A stretch of DNA of 54,893 nt from Rubrivivax sp. (GTDB taxonomy: Bacteria; Pseudomonadota; Gammaproteobacteria; Burkholderiales; Burkholderiaceae_C). Under the pieces are notes generated by a model. That model saw nothing but the letters and a program-made list of their open reading frames with translations. It was not told the DNA's origin and searched no databases. The stretch is from the NCBI GenBank assembly GCA_019635285.1, contig JAHBZS010000033.1:1-54893 (forward strand). The letters run 5' to 3'. This document shows, in pieces, positions 1-8,011 of the stretch (position 1 is its first letter; each line of letters starts with the position of its first letter). Made by a program: the position numbers and the translations under genes.

Positions 1-89
1 AGGTCGGTCCTCCCCCCGCGGGGATCAGTCCTTCCTCAACGTCACGACGCACCATGGCCGCGGATTATCCCGGCGCGCCACGGTCCATG

Positions 90-114
90 AAAAAGGCCGC
101 CTCGCGGCGGCCTT
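90..114 (-). terminator. Intrinsic terminator of the livK operon
   Basis: On the minus strand a perfect 9-bp stem (AAGGCCGCC paired with GGCGGCCTT, loop GCGA) is followed directly by a run of T residues. It lies about 20 bases downstream of the livK stop codon. It closes the leftward liv operon. Confidence 0.8.
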
Positions 115-132
115 CGGTCGTGGTGGAGCCGC

Positions 133-1302
133 TCAGGGCTGCACGTACTCGGAGATGACCTTCCACTTGCCGTCGACGATCTGCGACAGCCGCGACGCGT
201 TGTTGCCCAGCCGCTTGGTCGGGCTGAAGGTGGCCTCGGGCGTGCCGAAGATGTCCGGCGGGATCTTCATCGTCTCCATGGCCCGCACGAAGGTATCGGT
301 GGTCAGGTTCGGGCCGGCCTTGGTGGCCGCCTGTCCGAACGCGTCCATGATGCCGTAGCCGTAGGCGGCAAACAGCGTCGGGTCTTCGTTGAACTTGGTC
401 TTGAACTTGTTGGCCCAGAAGCGCAGCGGCGGCGACGGATCGTCCACGTACGGCACCTGCGCCGCCATCGCGGCGTACAGGCCGTTCATGGCCGGGCCGC
501 CCAGCTTGTGGATCAGCTCGGTATAGCCGGCGGTGCTGGCCAGGAAGATCGGGTTGAAGCCCGTCTTGCGCGATTCGGCGATGGTGCCGATGGTCTCGCG
601 GATGATCGTGCCCAGCACCACCATCTCGCAGCCGGCGCTCTTCAGCTTGGCCACCTGCGACGAGAAGTCGGTGGCGCCGCGCTTGTAGGTGGTCTTCTCG
701 GCCAGGTCCATGTTGATCGTCTTCAGCCCGGCTTCGGCGCCGCGCAGCACCTCCAGGCCGAACTCGTCGTCCTGGTAGATGATGCAGATCTTCTTGACGC
801 CCTTCTCCTTGGCCAGGCGCGGCGCCCAGGTGCGCATCTGGTCGTAGTAGGACACCGAGAACGCGAACTTCAGCTTGTGCACCGGCTCGTACATCTCGCG
901 CGCCGCGGTCACCGGGAAGAAGTTGACGATGTTCTTCTCGAACTGGATCGGCATGGCGGCGTTGTTCATTGCCGTGCCGATGTGGCCCAGGATGGCAAAC
1001 ACCTTGTCCTGGTTGACCAGCTTCTGCGCCGCGAGCACGGCCTTCTTCGGGTCGTAGCCGTTGTCCTCGGCGATCAGCTTGATCTTGCGGCCGTTGATGC
1101 CGCCCTGCTCGTTGATCTCGTCAACGCGCAGCTGCATGCCCTGGCGCACGGCCTTGCCGAAGGCCGCAACCGGCCCGGAGAGGTCCTGGATCGTGCCGAC
1201 GACGATCTCGTCCTTGGTGACGCCTTGCTGCTGCGCCAGCGCCGCACCGGCGGACAACGCCAGCAGCGCAGCCCCGGCCAGGCGAGTGATCACACGTTTC
1301 AT
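133..1302 (-). CDS. livK: HAAT-type ABC transporter substrate-binding protein (LivK-like)
   Basis: 389-residue periplasmic binding protein of the Peripla_BP_6 (leucine/amide) family. A Sec signal peptide is visible (ITRLAGAALLALSAGAALAQ), followed by the mature start and the typical first lobe motif IVVGTIQDLSGPVAAFGKAV. ATG start, with GGAG nine bases upstream. It is the last gene of a leftward operon with two permeases, two ATPases and an acyl-CoA synthetase. The ligand cannot be read from sequence. The synthetase partner suggests a carboxylic acid, possibly aromatic or branched-chain, rather than a simple amino acid (inference). Confidence 0.9.
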   Translation of the reverse strand: MKRVITRLAGAALLALSAGAALAQQQGVTKDEIVVGTIQDLSGPVAAFGKAVRQGMQLRVDEINEQGGINGRKIKLIAEDNGYDPKKAVLAAQKLVNQDKVFAILGHIGTAMNNAAMPIQFEKNIVNFFPVTAAREMYEPVHKLKFAFSVSYYDQMRTWAPRLAKEKGVKKICIIYQDDEFGLEVLRGAEAGLKTINMDLAEKTTYKRGATDFSSQVAKLKSAGCEMVVLGTIIRETIGTIAESRKTGFNPIFLASTAGYTELIHKLGGPAMNGLYAAMAAQVPYVDDPSPPLRFWANKFKTKFNEDPTLFAAYGYGIMDAFGQAATKAGPNLTTDTFVRAMETMKIPPDIFGTPEATFSPTKRLGNNASRLSQIVDGKWKVISEYVQP

Positions 1303-1326
1303 CTAAGGGTCTCCTTCAGGGTGGTT

Positions 1327-3207
1327 TCAACGGTACATGGCCGCGATCGCCTCGGCGTATTTCTTCTCGACCAGCTTGCGCTTGAGCTTCATCGTCGGCG
1401 TCAGTTCCTCGTCCTCGGCCGTCAGCTGGTTCTGCAGCAGGTAGAACTTCTTGATCTGTTCGACGCGCGCGAACTTGGCATTCACGCGGTCCAGTTCACC
1501 CTGGATCAGGGCCTGCACTTCCTTGGCCTGCGTCAGGCTGGCGTAGTTGCCGAAGGGGATGTCGTGGTCCTGCGCGAACTTCTCGACGTTCTCCTGGTCG
1601 ATCATGATCAGCACCACGAGATACGGCTTCTTGTCGCCGATGACCACCGCGTCGGTGACGTAGGGCGAGAACTTCAGTTCGTTCTCGATCTCGCTGGGGG
1701 TGATGTTCTTGCCGCCGGCCGTGATAATGATGTCCTTCATCCGGTCGGTGATGTAGAAGTAGCCGTCGTCGTCCACGCGGCCGACGTCGCCGGTGTGCAG
1801 CCAGCCGTCGGCGTCGATGGCCTCGGCCGTCTTTTCCGGCAGGTTGAGGTAGCCGAGGATGACGTTGGGCCCGCGCAGCAGGATCTCGTCCGTGCCTTCG
1901 GCGATGCGCATCTCCAGTCCGGGGCCGGGCCGGCCGATGCTGCCGGGACGCATGCCGTCGCGCGGCGTGATCGAACCGCCGCCGCTGGTCTCGGTCATGC
2001 CCCAGCCTTCGCGCAGCGGAATGCCCAGCGACAGGAACCAGCGGATCAGGTCCGGCGAGATCGGCGCCGCGCCGGTCAGGCCGACCTCCACGCGGTCCAG
2101 GCCGATCATGCGCTTGACGTTGTCCAGTACCAGCCAGCGCGCCAGCTTGTAGCGCCAGCGCAGGCCCAGCGGCGGCTCGCGGTTCTCGAGCCGGCACTTG
2201 GCGACTTCGCCGCCGATCTGCAGCGCAACGCCGTAGGCCGCGCGCTGCAGCTTGTCGGCCTCGCTCAGCGCGATCGACACCTGCGAGTAGACCTTCTCCC
2301 ACACGCGCGGCACCGCAAAGAACAGGTGCGGCCGCACCTCGCGGAGGTTCTCGAACACCGTCTCCGGGTTCTCGACATAGTTGACCACCGACGCCCGCTC
2401 GATAGGGATGAACGCGCCAATCAGGCGCTCGGCGATATGGCACAGCGGCAGGAAGGCGATACGCTCGCCGCCGCGCGGCACGCCTTCGAACAAGGTGGCC
2501 GACAACGCCGACAGCACCGCGACGATGTTGTTCTGGCTGATCATCGCGCCCTTGGGCCGGCCGGTGGTGCCCGAGGTGTAGACCAGCACCGCCACCTCGC
2601 CGGGGTCGCGCGCGGCGCTGCGCTCCTGCAGCACCTGGGGGCGAGACTTCAGGTACTCTCGGCCGATCTCGCGCAGCCGCTCCAGGCTGATGACGCGCGG
2701 GTCGCTGAAGGACTGCAGGCCCTCCATGTCGTAGACGATCACGCGGCGCACCAGCGGCAGCCGCTCGGCCACCTCCAGGTACTTGTCCAGCTGCTCGTCG
2801 TCCTCGACGAACAGATAGACGCTGCGCGAATCGCTGCACAGGTATTCGACCTGCGAGGCCGCGTCGGTGGGGTAGATGCCGCTGCACACGCCGCCGGCGG
2901 ACTGCACCGCCAGGTCGGACCAGACCCATTCGCGGCAGGTGTTGGACAGCACCGACGCCACCTCGCCCGGCTCGAAGCCCAGGCTCACCAGGCCGGCGCC
3001 GATCTCGTCGACGATGCGCGCCACCTCGTTCCAGCTATAGGCCTGCCAGATGCCCAGTTCCTTCTGGCGCATCATCGTCGCGTCGCCGAGCTCCTTGACG
3101 CGCAGGCGGAACAGCTCGGGCACCGAGCGGTAGGGCAGCGTCTCGGCGCGGTAGCCGAACTCCTCGCCGGTGACGATGCGGTGCGGGTCCTTGACGGCAG
3201 TGTTCAT
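1327..3207 (-). CDS. AMP-dependent acyl-CoA synthetase (long-chain FAA1 type)
   Basis: 626-residue ANL-superfamily ligase that would convert a carboxylic acid, ATP and CoA to acyl-CoA. The AMP-binding signature YTSGTTGRPKGAM sits near residue 210. GWGMTETSGGG (A5 region) and the hinge/C-terminal motif GDVGRVDDDGYFYITDRMKDIII are intact, as is the late GGKNITPSEIE lysine region. The ATG start overlaps the stop of livF (ATGA), so translation is probably coupled. Being encoded inside an ABC uptake operon suggests vectorial activation of the imported substrate. Chain-length specificity is not decidable here. Confidence 0.9.
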   Translation of the reverse strand: MNTAVKDPHRIVTGEEFGYRAETLPYRSVPELFRLRVKELGDATMMRQKELGIWQAYSWNEVARIVDEIGAGLVSLGFEPGEVASVLSNTCREWVWSDLAVQSAGGVCSGIYPTDAASQVEYLCSDSRSVYLFVEDDEQLDKYLEVAERLPLVRRVIVYDMEGLQSFSDPRVISLERLREIGREYLKSRPQVLQERSAARDPGEVAVLVYTSGTTGRPKGAMISQNNIVAVLSALSATLFEGVPRGGERIAFLPLCHIAERLIGAFIPIERASVVNYVENPETVFENLREVRPHLFFAVPRVWEKVYSQVSIALSEADKLQRAAYGVALQIGGEVAKCRLENREPPLGLRWRYKLARWLVLDNVKRMIGLDRVEVGLTGAAPISPDLIRWFLSLGIPLREGWGMTETSGGGSITPRDGMRPGSIGRPGPGLEMRIAEGTDEILLRGPNVILGYLNLPEKTAEAIDADGWLHTGDVGRVDDDGYFYITDRMKDIIITAGGKNITPSEIENELKFSPYVTDAVVIGDKKPYLVVLIMIDQENVEKFAQDHDIPFGNYASLTQAKEVQALIQGELDRVNAKFARVEQIKKFYLLQNQLTAEDEELTPTMKLKRKLVEKKYAEAIAAMYR

Positions 3208-3992
3208 CGCCAGGTCTTCTTCTTCTTCCAGCGCCGCTCGCCGCGCACGCCGCTTTCCTTCTTGCCGAGATAGAACTCCTTGATGTCCTCCTTCTCGCGC
3301 AAGGCGGCGCAGCTGTCGTCCATGACGATGCGGCCGGTCTCCAGCATGTAGCCGTGGTCGGCGACGTTCAGCGCCATGTTGGCGTTCTGCTCGACCAGCA
3401 GCATGGTCGTGCCGCGCTCGCGGTTGATGCGCACGACGATCTCGAAGATCTCGCGCGTCAGCTTCGGCGACAGGCCCAGGCTCGGTTCGTCGAGCAGGAT
3501 CACGTCGGGCGCGCCCATCAGCGCGCGCGAGATGGCCAGCATCTGCTGCTGGCCGCCGGACAGCAGGCCGGCGTCCTGCGCGGCCCGCTCCTTCAGGATC
3601 GGGAAGTAGCCATAGGCCACGTCGATGTCGCGCGCCACCGCGTCGCGGTCGTGGCGCGTGTAGGCGCCCATCAGCAGGTTGTCGCGCACCGACAGCAGCG
3701 GGAACACCTCGCGCCCCTCGGGCACGTGGCTGATGCCCTTGCGCACGATCAGCGACGGGTCCATCGCGGTGATGTTCTCGCCCTTGTAGCTGATGCTGCC
3801 GCGGTTCGGGTCGATGATGCCGGAGATGGTCTTCAGGATCGTGCTCTTGCCGGCGCCGTTGCTGCCGAGCACGGTAACGATCTCGCCGCGGCGCACCTTC
3901 AGGCTGACGCCGCGGATGGCCTTGATCGGGCCGTACGAGCTCTCGACGTTGGCCAGCGCCAGCAGCACGTCCTGGTCACGATCGACGCTCAC
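3204..3992 (-). CDS. livF: Branched-chain/HAAT ABC transporter ATP-binding protein LivF
   Basis: 262-residue cytoplasmic ATPase. Walker A GSNGAGKST near residue 45, signature LLSGGQQQM, Walker B VILLDEPSLGLSP and switch histidine region LLVEQNAN are present. The start is GTG at 3992 because GGAGGG lies seven bases upstream, and no ATG is available nearby. The C-terminus carries an unusual basic tail (RRWKKKKTWR). The gap to livG is filled by a 51-bp tandem repeat that itself supplies the ribosome binding site. Confidence 0.92.
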   Translation of the reverse strand: MSVDRDQDVLLALANVESSYGPIKAIRGVSLKVRRGEIVTVLGSNGAGKSTILKTISGIIDPNRGSISYKGENITAMDPSLIVRKGISHVPEGREVFPLLSVRDNLLMGAYTRHDRDAVARDIDVAYGYFPILKERAAQDAGLLSGGQQQMLAISRALMGAPDVILLDEPSLGLSPKLTREIFEIVVRINRERGTTMLLVEQNANMALNVADHGYMLETGRIVMDDSCAALREKEDIKEFYLGKKESGVRGERRWKKKKTWR

Positions 3993-3999
3993 GAGGCAG

Positions 4000-4050
4000 C
4001 CCTCCGCGCTGAGCGCTCCGGGATGAGCGCTTGGGAACGGCCCGGCGCGC
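4000..4050. repeat. 51-bp intergenic repeat, copy 1
   Basis: First of two tandem copies with a period of 63 bp between livG and livF. The two 51-bp copies differ at one base only (4012 versus 4075). Read on the minus strand the element ends in GGAGGG, which is the Shine-Dalgarno sequence used by livF. Confidence 0.9.
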
Positions 4051-4062
4051 CCACCTGTACGA

Positions 4063-4113
4063 CCCTCCGCGCTGCGCGCTCCGGGATGAGCGCTTGGGAA
4101 CGGCCCGGCGCGC
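4063..4113. repeat. 51-bp intergenic repeat, copy 2
   Basis: Second tandem copy, 50 of 51 bases identical to the copy at 4000-4050. It abuts the livG stop codon. It also carries GGAGGG on the minus strand, followed eight bases later by a GTG that leads into no conserved gene. Confidence 0.9.
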
Positions 4114-4914
4114 TCATGCCACCTGCCTCCGCAGCGAGCTCAGGTCGTCGGTGCTGCCCAGGTACGCCTCGATGACGCCGGGGTGCGACTGCACCTCCTG
4201 CGGCGAGCCCAGCGCCAGCACCTCGCCCTGGTTCATGGCCAGCACGCGGTCCGAGACCTTGGACACCAGGCTCATGTCGTGCTCGACCATCAGCACGGTG
4301 ATGCCCAGGTCGCGCTGGATGTCCTGGATCCACCAGGCCATGTCATCGGTCTCTTCGACGTTCAGTCCCGACGACGGCTCGTCCAGCAGCAGCAGCTTGG
4401 GCTCGCAGCACAGTGCGCGCGCCAGTTCCACCACCTTGCGCACCCCGTACGGCAAGCCGGCGACCATCATGTCGCGGTAGCGCTGCAGGTCGAGGAACTC
4501 GATGACCTCTTCCACCTTGCGCCGCGCATGCAGCTCCGCGCGCCGCGCGGCGCCGGTGAACAGCAGGTCCTGCCACAGGCGCGTGCGGCGGTGCGTGTGC
4601 GTGCCGATCAGCAGGTTCTGCAGCACGCTGGCGAATTCGAACAGCTCGATGTTCTGGAAGGTGCGCGCGATGCCCAGCGCCGCGACCGCGTGTGCCGGCT
4701 GCGCCACCAGGTCGTCGCCGTCGTAACGGATGCTGCCGGCGGTGGGCTGGTAGATGCGGCTGATCAGGTTGAACACCGTGGTCTTGCCGGCGCCGTTGGG
4801 CCCGATGATCGTGAACACCTCGCCGCGCTGCACGTCGAAGCTGACCTTGTTGACGGCCACCAGTCCGCCGAAGCGCACGGTCAGTTCGCGGGCACTGAGC
4901 AAGGCTTCGCTCAT
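4114..4914 (-). CDS. livG: Branched-chain/HAAT ABC transporter ATP-binding protein LivG
   Basis: 266-residue ATPase. It has Walker A GPNGAGKTT near residue 40, the LivG-type long helical insert after the Q-loop (ARTFQNIELFEFASVLQN), an atypical signature LPYGVRKVVELARAL, Walker B LLLLDEPSSGLN and the H-loop MVEHDM. The open frame extends far upstream, but the true start is ATG at 4914. There it overlaps the livM stop in an ATGA tetranucleotide, and the protein begins with the usual MSEALLSARELTVRFGG. Confidence 0.92.
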   Translation of the reverse strand: MSEALLSARELTVRFGGLVAVNKVSFDVQRGEVFTIIGPNGAGKTTVFNLISRIYQPTAGSIRYDGDDLVAQPAHAVAALGIARTFQNIELFEFASVLQNLLIGTHTHRRTRLWQDLLFTGAARRAELHARRKVEEVIEFLDLQRYRDMMVAGLPYGVRKVVELARALCCEPKLLLLDEPSSGLNVEETDDMAWWIQDIQRDLGITVLMVEHDMSLVSKVSDRVLAMNQGEVLALGSPQEVQSHPGVIEAYLGSTDDLSSLRRQVA

Positions 4915-5987
4915 TTCAAGCGGTCCGATTTCTGGAAGGCCTTCTGGCGCCTGAACATGCCCGCGCGGTAGAACGGGAACATCTGCAGGTAGGTGCGCAT
5001 CTTCAGCCAGCGGCCATACAGGCCGTGCGGCTCGAACATCACGAAGGCCACCAGCACCACGCCGTAGACCACCGCCTGCAGCCCCGGCGACTGGCCGACC
5101 GACTCGGGCAGGTAGTCTTTGCCGACGGCAATGATCTGCGGCATGGTGATCAGGAAGATCGCGCCGAGGAACACGCCGTGGATCGAGCCCAGGCCGCCGA
5201 CGACGATCATCAGCAGCAGGTCGATCGACTGGATGATGCTGAACTGGTCCGGCGACAGGAACTTGATCTTGTGCGCGTACAGCGCGCCGCCGATGCCGGC
5301 CAGTGCCGCCGACAGCGCGAAGGACGTGGTCTTGTAGCGCGCCAGGTGGATGCCCATGCTCTGCGCCGACACCTCCGAATCGCGGATGGCGACGAAGGCC
5401 CGGCCGGTGGGCGAGCGCAGCAGGTTGAGGATGCCCAAGGTGCACAGCACCAGCACCACCAGGCACAGGAAATAGAACTCGATGCTGCTGTCCAGCGTCC
5501 AGCCGAACATCGTCGGCGCCTTGACGTGCATGCCGGCATTGCCGCCGGTCACCGACTCCCAGCGCGCCAGGCCTTCTTCGACGATGAAGCCGAAGGCCAG
5601 CGTGGCGATGCCCAGGTAGATGCCCTTGACGCGCAGCGCCGGCACGCCCACCGCGATGCCGACGATGCCCGAGAGCATGGCCGCGCAGGCCAGCGCCAGC
5701 GGGAACGGCCAGCCGGCGCCGGCCAGCACCGCCTGCGTGTAGGCGCCGACGCCCAGGAACGCGGCGTGGCCGATCGAGAACTGGCCGGTGAAGCCGGCGA
5801 GCAGCATCAGCCCCAGGCCGACCACGGCATAGATGTACACGAACACCAGCTGCGCCAGCATGTACTCGGACAGCAGCCACGGCGCCGCCACCAGAAACAG
5901 GCCGAGCAATGCGTACCAGAACGCCTGGCCGCCGTGCTTGACGATGCGGATGTCCTGGTCGTAGTCGGTCTTGAAAATGAAGCGCAT
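4911..5987 (-). CDS. livM: Branched-chain/HAAT ABC transporter permease LivM
   Basis: 358-residue inner-membrane permease with about nine hydrophobic segments. It carries the family motifs GLMLLAGFTGQFSIGHAAF and GGLGSIHGVFLGA. I place the start at ATG 5987 (MRFIFKTDYDQD). An upstream in-frame ATG at 6014 would add nine residues translated from repeat-like intergenic sequence, which is less likely. It pairs with LivH and is coupled to livG by an ATGA overlap. Confidence 0.9.
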   Translation of the reverse strand: MRFIFKTDYDQDIRIVKHGGQAFWYALLGLFLVAAPWLLSEYMLAQLVFVYIYAVVGLGLMLLAGFTGQFSIGHAAFLGVGAYTQAVLAGAGWPFPLALACAAMLSGIVGIAVGVPALRVKGIYLGIATLAFGFIVEEGLARWESVTGGNAGMHVKAPTMFGWTLDSSIEFYFLCLVVLVLCTLGILNLLRSPTGRAFVAIRDSEVSAQSMGIHLARYKTTSFALSAALAGIGGALYAHKIKFLSPDQFSIIQSIDLLLMIVVGGLGSIHGVFLGAIFLITMPQIIAVGKDYLPESVGQSPGLQAVVYGVVLVAFVMFEPHGLYGRWLKMRTYLQMFPFYRAGMFRRQKAFQKSDRLK

Positions 5988-5989
5988 GA

Positions 5990-6060
5990 CTAGAGGGCCC
6001 CCAAGGCGCTGCATGCCGCCCCTGCGAGAGGGGGCGAAGGCATCTTGAGGTGGCTGGGCA
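5990..6060. repeat. Palindromic intergenic element between livH and livM
   Basis: The 82-bp gap contains a GC-rich hairpin (CGCCCC and GGGGCG arms around 6017-6034) and C/G runs resembling the short mosaic elements common between genes in Burkholderiales. The family assignment is from memory and should be treated as tentative. No coding signal is convincing here. Confidence 0.45.
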
Positions 6061-6069
6061 GTGCGCTCA

Positions 6070-6945
6070 TCAGACCTTCTTGCGCAGCTTCTCGCCGAAC
6101 AGGCCGTTGGGCTTGATCATCAGCATCAGCAGCACCACGATGTAGGGCGCGATGTCCTTGAAGCCTTCGGGCAGGTAGAAGCCCGACAGGCTCTCGACGA
6201 TGCCGATGATCAGGCCGCCGACGATGGCGCCCGGCAGGCTGCCGAAGCCGCCCACCACCGCGGCCGGGAAGGCCTTCAGGCCGATGTAGCCCATGTTGAC
6301 GTGCACGAAGGTGATCGGCGCCAGCAGCAGCCCGGCGATGGCCGCCACCGCGGCCGCCAGGCCCCACACCAGCCCGTTGAGCCGCTGCACGGGAATGCCC
6401 ATGTAGTAGGCGGCGATCTGGTTCTGCGACGAGGCCTGCATGGCGATGCCGATCTTGCTGTAGCGGAACAGCGCGTACAGCAGCCCGCACAGCAGCGCGG
6501 TCGCGCCGATGACCACCAGGTGCTCGTAGGCCAGCACCAGTTCGCCCAGGCGCAGCGTCTGGTCCTTGTAGGGCACCGGCAGCGTGTGCGTCTCGGTGCC
6601 GATGACCGGCACCATGGTGATGAGGCCGCGCGCGATGTAGCTGATGCCGATGGTCAGCATGACGATCGAAAACGCCGGCTGCCCCAGCACCGGGCGGATG
6701 ACGATGCGCTCGGTCAGCGCACCGAAGAGCGCCATCGCCGCGATGACGCTGGGCACCGCCAGCCAGTAGGGGAAGCCGAGCATCGTCATCAGCACCAGCC
6801 CGGCGAAGGCGCCGACCATCATCAGGTCGCCCTGGGCGAAGGTGACGGTCTCGGTGGCCTTGTAGATGAGCACGAAGCCCAGCGCGATCAGGCCATAGAT
6901 GCAACCCTGAGCGGAACCGCTGATGATCAGCTGAACGAATTGCAC
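6070..6945 (-). CDS. livH: Branched-chain/HAAT ABC transporter permease LivH
   Basis: 291-residue permease with about eight transmembrane segments and the LivH hallmarks SAQGCIYGLIALGFVLIYKA and FPAAVVGGFGSLPGAIVGG. The start is GTG at 6945 (MQFVQLIISG). No ATG fits, and the N-terminus matches the family length. There is no strong Shine-Dalgarno sequence. It is the first gene of the leftward operon; the 82 bases upstream, after nlpD, hold no clear promoter. Confidence 0.9.
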   Translation of the reverse strand: MQFVQLIISGSAQGCIYGLIALGFVLIYKATETVTFAQGDLMMVGAFAGLVLMTMLGFPYWLAVPSVIAAMALFGALTERIVIRPVLGQPAFSIVMLTIGISYIARGLITMVPVIGTETHTLPVPYKDQTLRLGELVLAYEHLVVIGATALLCGLLYALFRYSKIGIAMQASSQNQIAAYYMGIPVQRLNGLVWGLAAAVAAIAGLLLAPITFVHVNMGYIGLKAFPAAVVGGFGSLPGAIVGGLIIGIVESLSGFYLPEGFKDIAPYIVVLLMLMIKPNGLFGEKLRKKV

Positions 6946-7027
6946 GAAGCGCGGTCGGGCTGCAAAAGCGACGCGCGATGCTAGCGGCGAAGCCCGCCGC
7001 CACGCCTGAGGATTTCCCCTGAACGGG

Positions 7028-7996
7028 CTAGCGCGGCGGCAGCAGCTTGGCCGGGTCGACCGGCCGTCCCTGGCGGCGGATCTCGAAGTGCAGTTGCACG
7101 CGCTCGGCGTCGGTCGAGCCCATCTCGGCGATCTTCTGGCCGCGACGCACGATCTGGTCGTCCTTCACCAGCAGCACCTGGTTGTGCGCGTATGCCGTGA
7201 GGTAAATGTCGTTGTGCTTGATGATCACCAGATTGCCGTAGCCGCGCAGCGACGATCCGGCATAGACCACGCGCCCGTCGCCCGCGGCGAGCACCGGGTC
7301 GCCGGCCTTGCCGGTGATGGTCAGGCCCTTGTTGCGGCCCTCGTCGAAGCCGGCCACCACCGCGCCGGCGGCGGGCCATGCCCACACCAGGTCCTCGCCC
7401 GCCTCGCGCGGCGCGTTGGCCGCGGCTGGCGCCGGCGGTGCGGCCGTCCCCGGCGCCGGCGACGCCACCGCGCCCACGCTCGGCGGCGGCCCGGTGGGCG
7501 ACGTCGCAGCCGTGGCCACCGGTGCGGACGCGGCCGCCGTGCTGCCGCTGGCCGGCGCCGAGGCGGCCTTGGCGTCCAGCGGCCGGCTTTCCACGCGGCC
7601 CGCGCCGGGCACGGCACGGGCCGTCGCGCTGCCCGCGTCGGCCACGGGCGGCACGACACGCAGCACCTGGCCCACTTCCAGCAGGTTCGGGTTCTCCAGG
7701 TTGTTCCAGCGCACCAGGTCGCGCCAGTTCTGGCCCTGCTCCAGCGAGATGCGCAACAGCGTGTCGCCCGGCTTGACGGTGTAGTAGCCTGGTTTGCCGG
7801 CGTTCTCGATGCCCGGCAGCGGCTTGGGCGCGGCTTCGGCCGCGCTTGCCGCCGGCTCCGCGGCCGCCGGTGCCTTGGCCACGGGGCTGCGATCTTCCAC
7901 GGGTGCCTTGCGCGCCGGACCCGCACAGCCGGCGAGCACCACGAGCATGATGGCCGCCAACATGCGGCAGGCCCTGCCTTGCGGTCGCAGATGCAT
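7028..7996 (-). CDS. nlpD: NlpD-type lipoprotein, amidase activator (LysM plus degenerate LytM)
   Basis: 322 residues. A lipoprotein signal peptide with lipobox LAGC is followed by a LysM domain (residues about 70-115, YYTVKPGDTLLRIS), an Ala/Pro-rich linker and a C-terminal peptidase-M23 fold. The metal ligands of active M23 enzymes are missing: the first His position reads NKGLTI, and the HxH motif reads QLHFEIR. It is therefore an activator of a cell-wall amidase in septum splitting, not an endopeptidase itself (family knowledge). I chose ATG 7996 over the TTG two codons earlier, because GGGGGA is spaced correctly for it. No rpoS follows. Confidence 0.9.
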   Translation of the reverse strand: MHLRPQGRACRMLAAIMLVVLAGCAGPARKAPVEDRSPVAKAPAAAEPAASAAEAAPKPLPGIENAGKPGYYTVKPGDTLLRISLEQGQNWRDLVRWNNLENPNLLEVGQVLRVVPPVADAGSATARAVPGAGRVESRPLDAKAASAPASGSTAAASAPVATAATSPTGPPPSVGAVASPAPGTAAPPAPAAANAPREAGEDLVWAWPAAGAVVAGFDEGRNKGLTITGKAGDPVLAAGDGRVVYAGSSLRGYGNLVIIKHNDIYLTAYAHNQVLLVKDDQIVRRGQKIAEMGSTDAERVQLHFEIRRQGRPVDPAKLLPPR

Positions 7997-8011
7997 GCCC
8001 AAATGTTCCCC

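Noticed and set aside
508-3273. 921-residue open frame on the plus strand
   Set aside because: Antisense to livK, the acyl-CoA synthetase and the 3' end of livF. Its product is His/Arg/Ala-rich low-complexity sequence with no family, as expected from codon bias in GC-rich genes.
3989-4333. 114-residue minus-strand frame covering the livG end and the 51-bp repeats
   Set aside because: It overlaps livG in another frame and merely translates the tandem repeat; no independent support as a gene.
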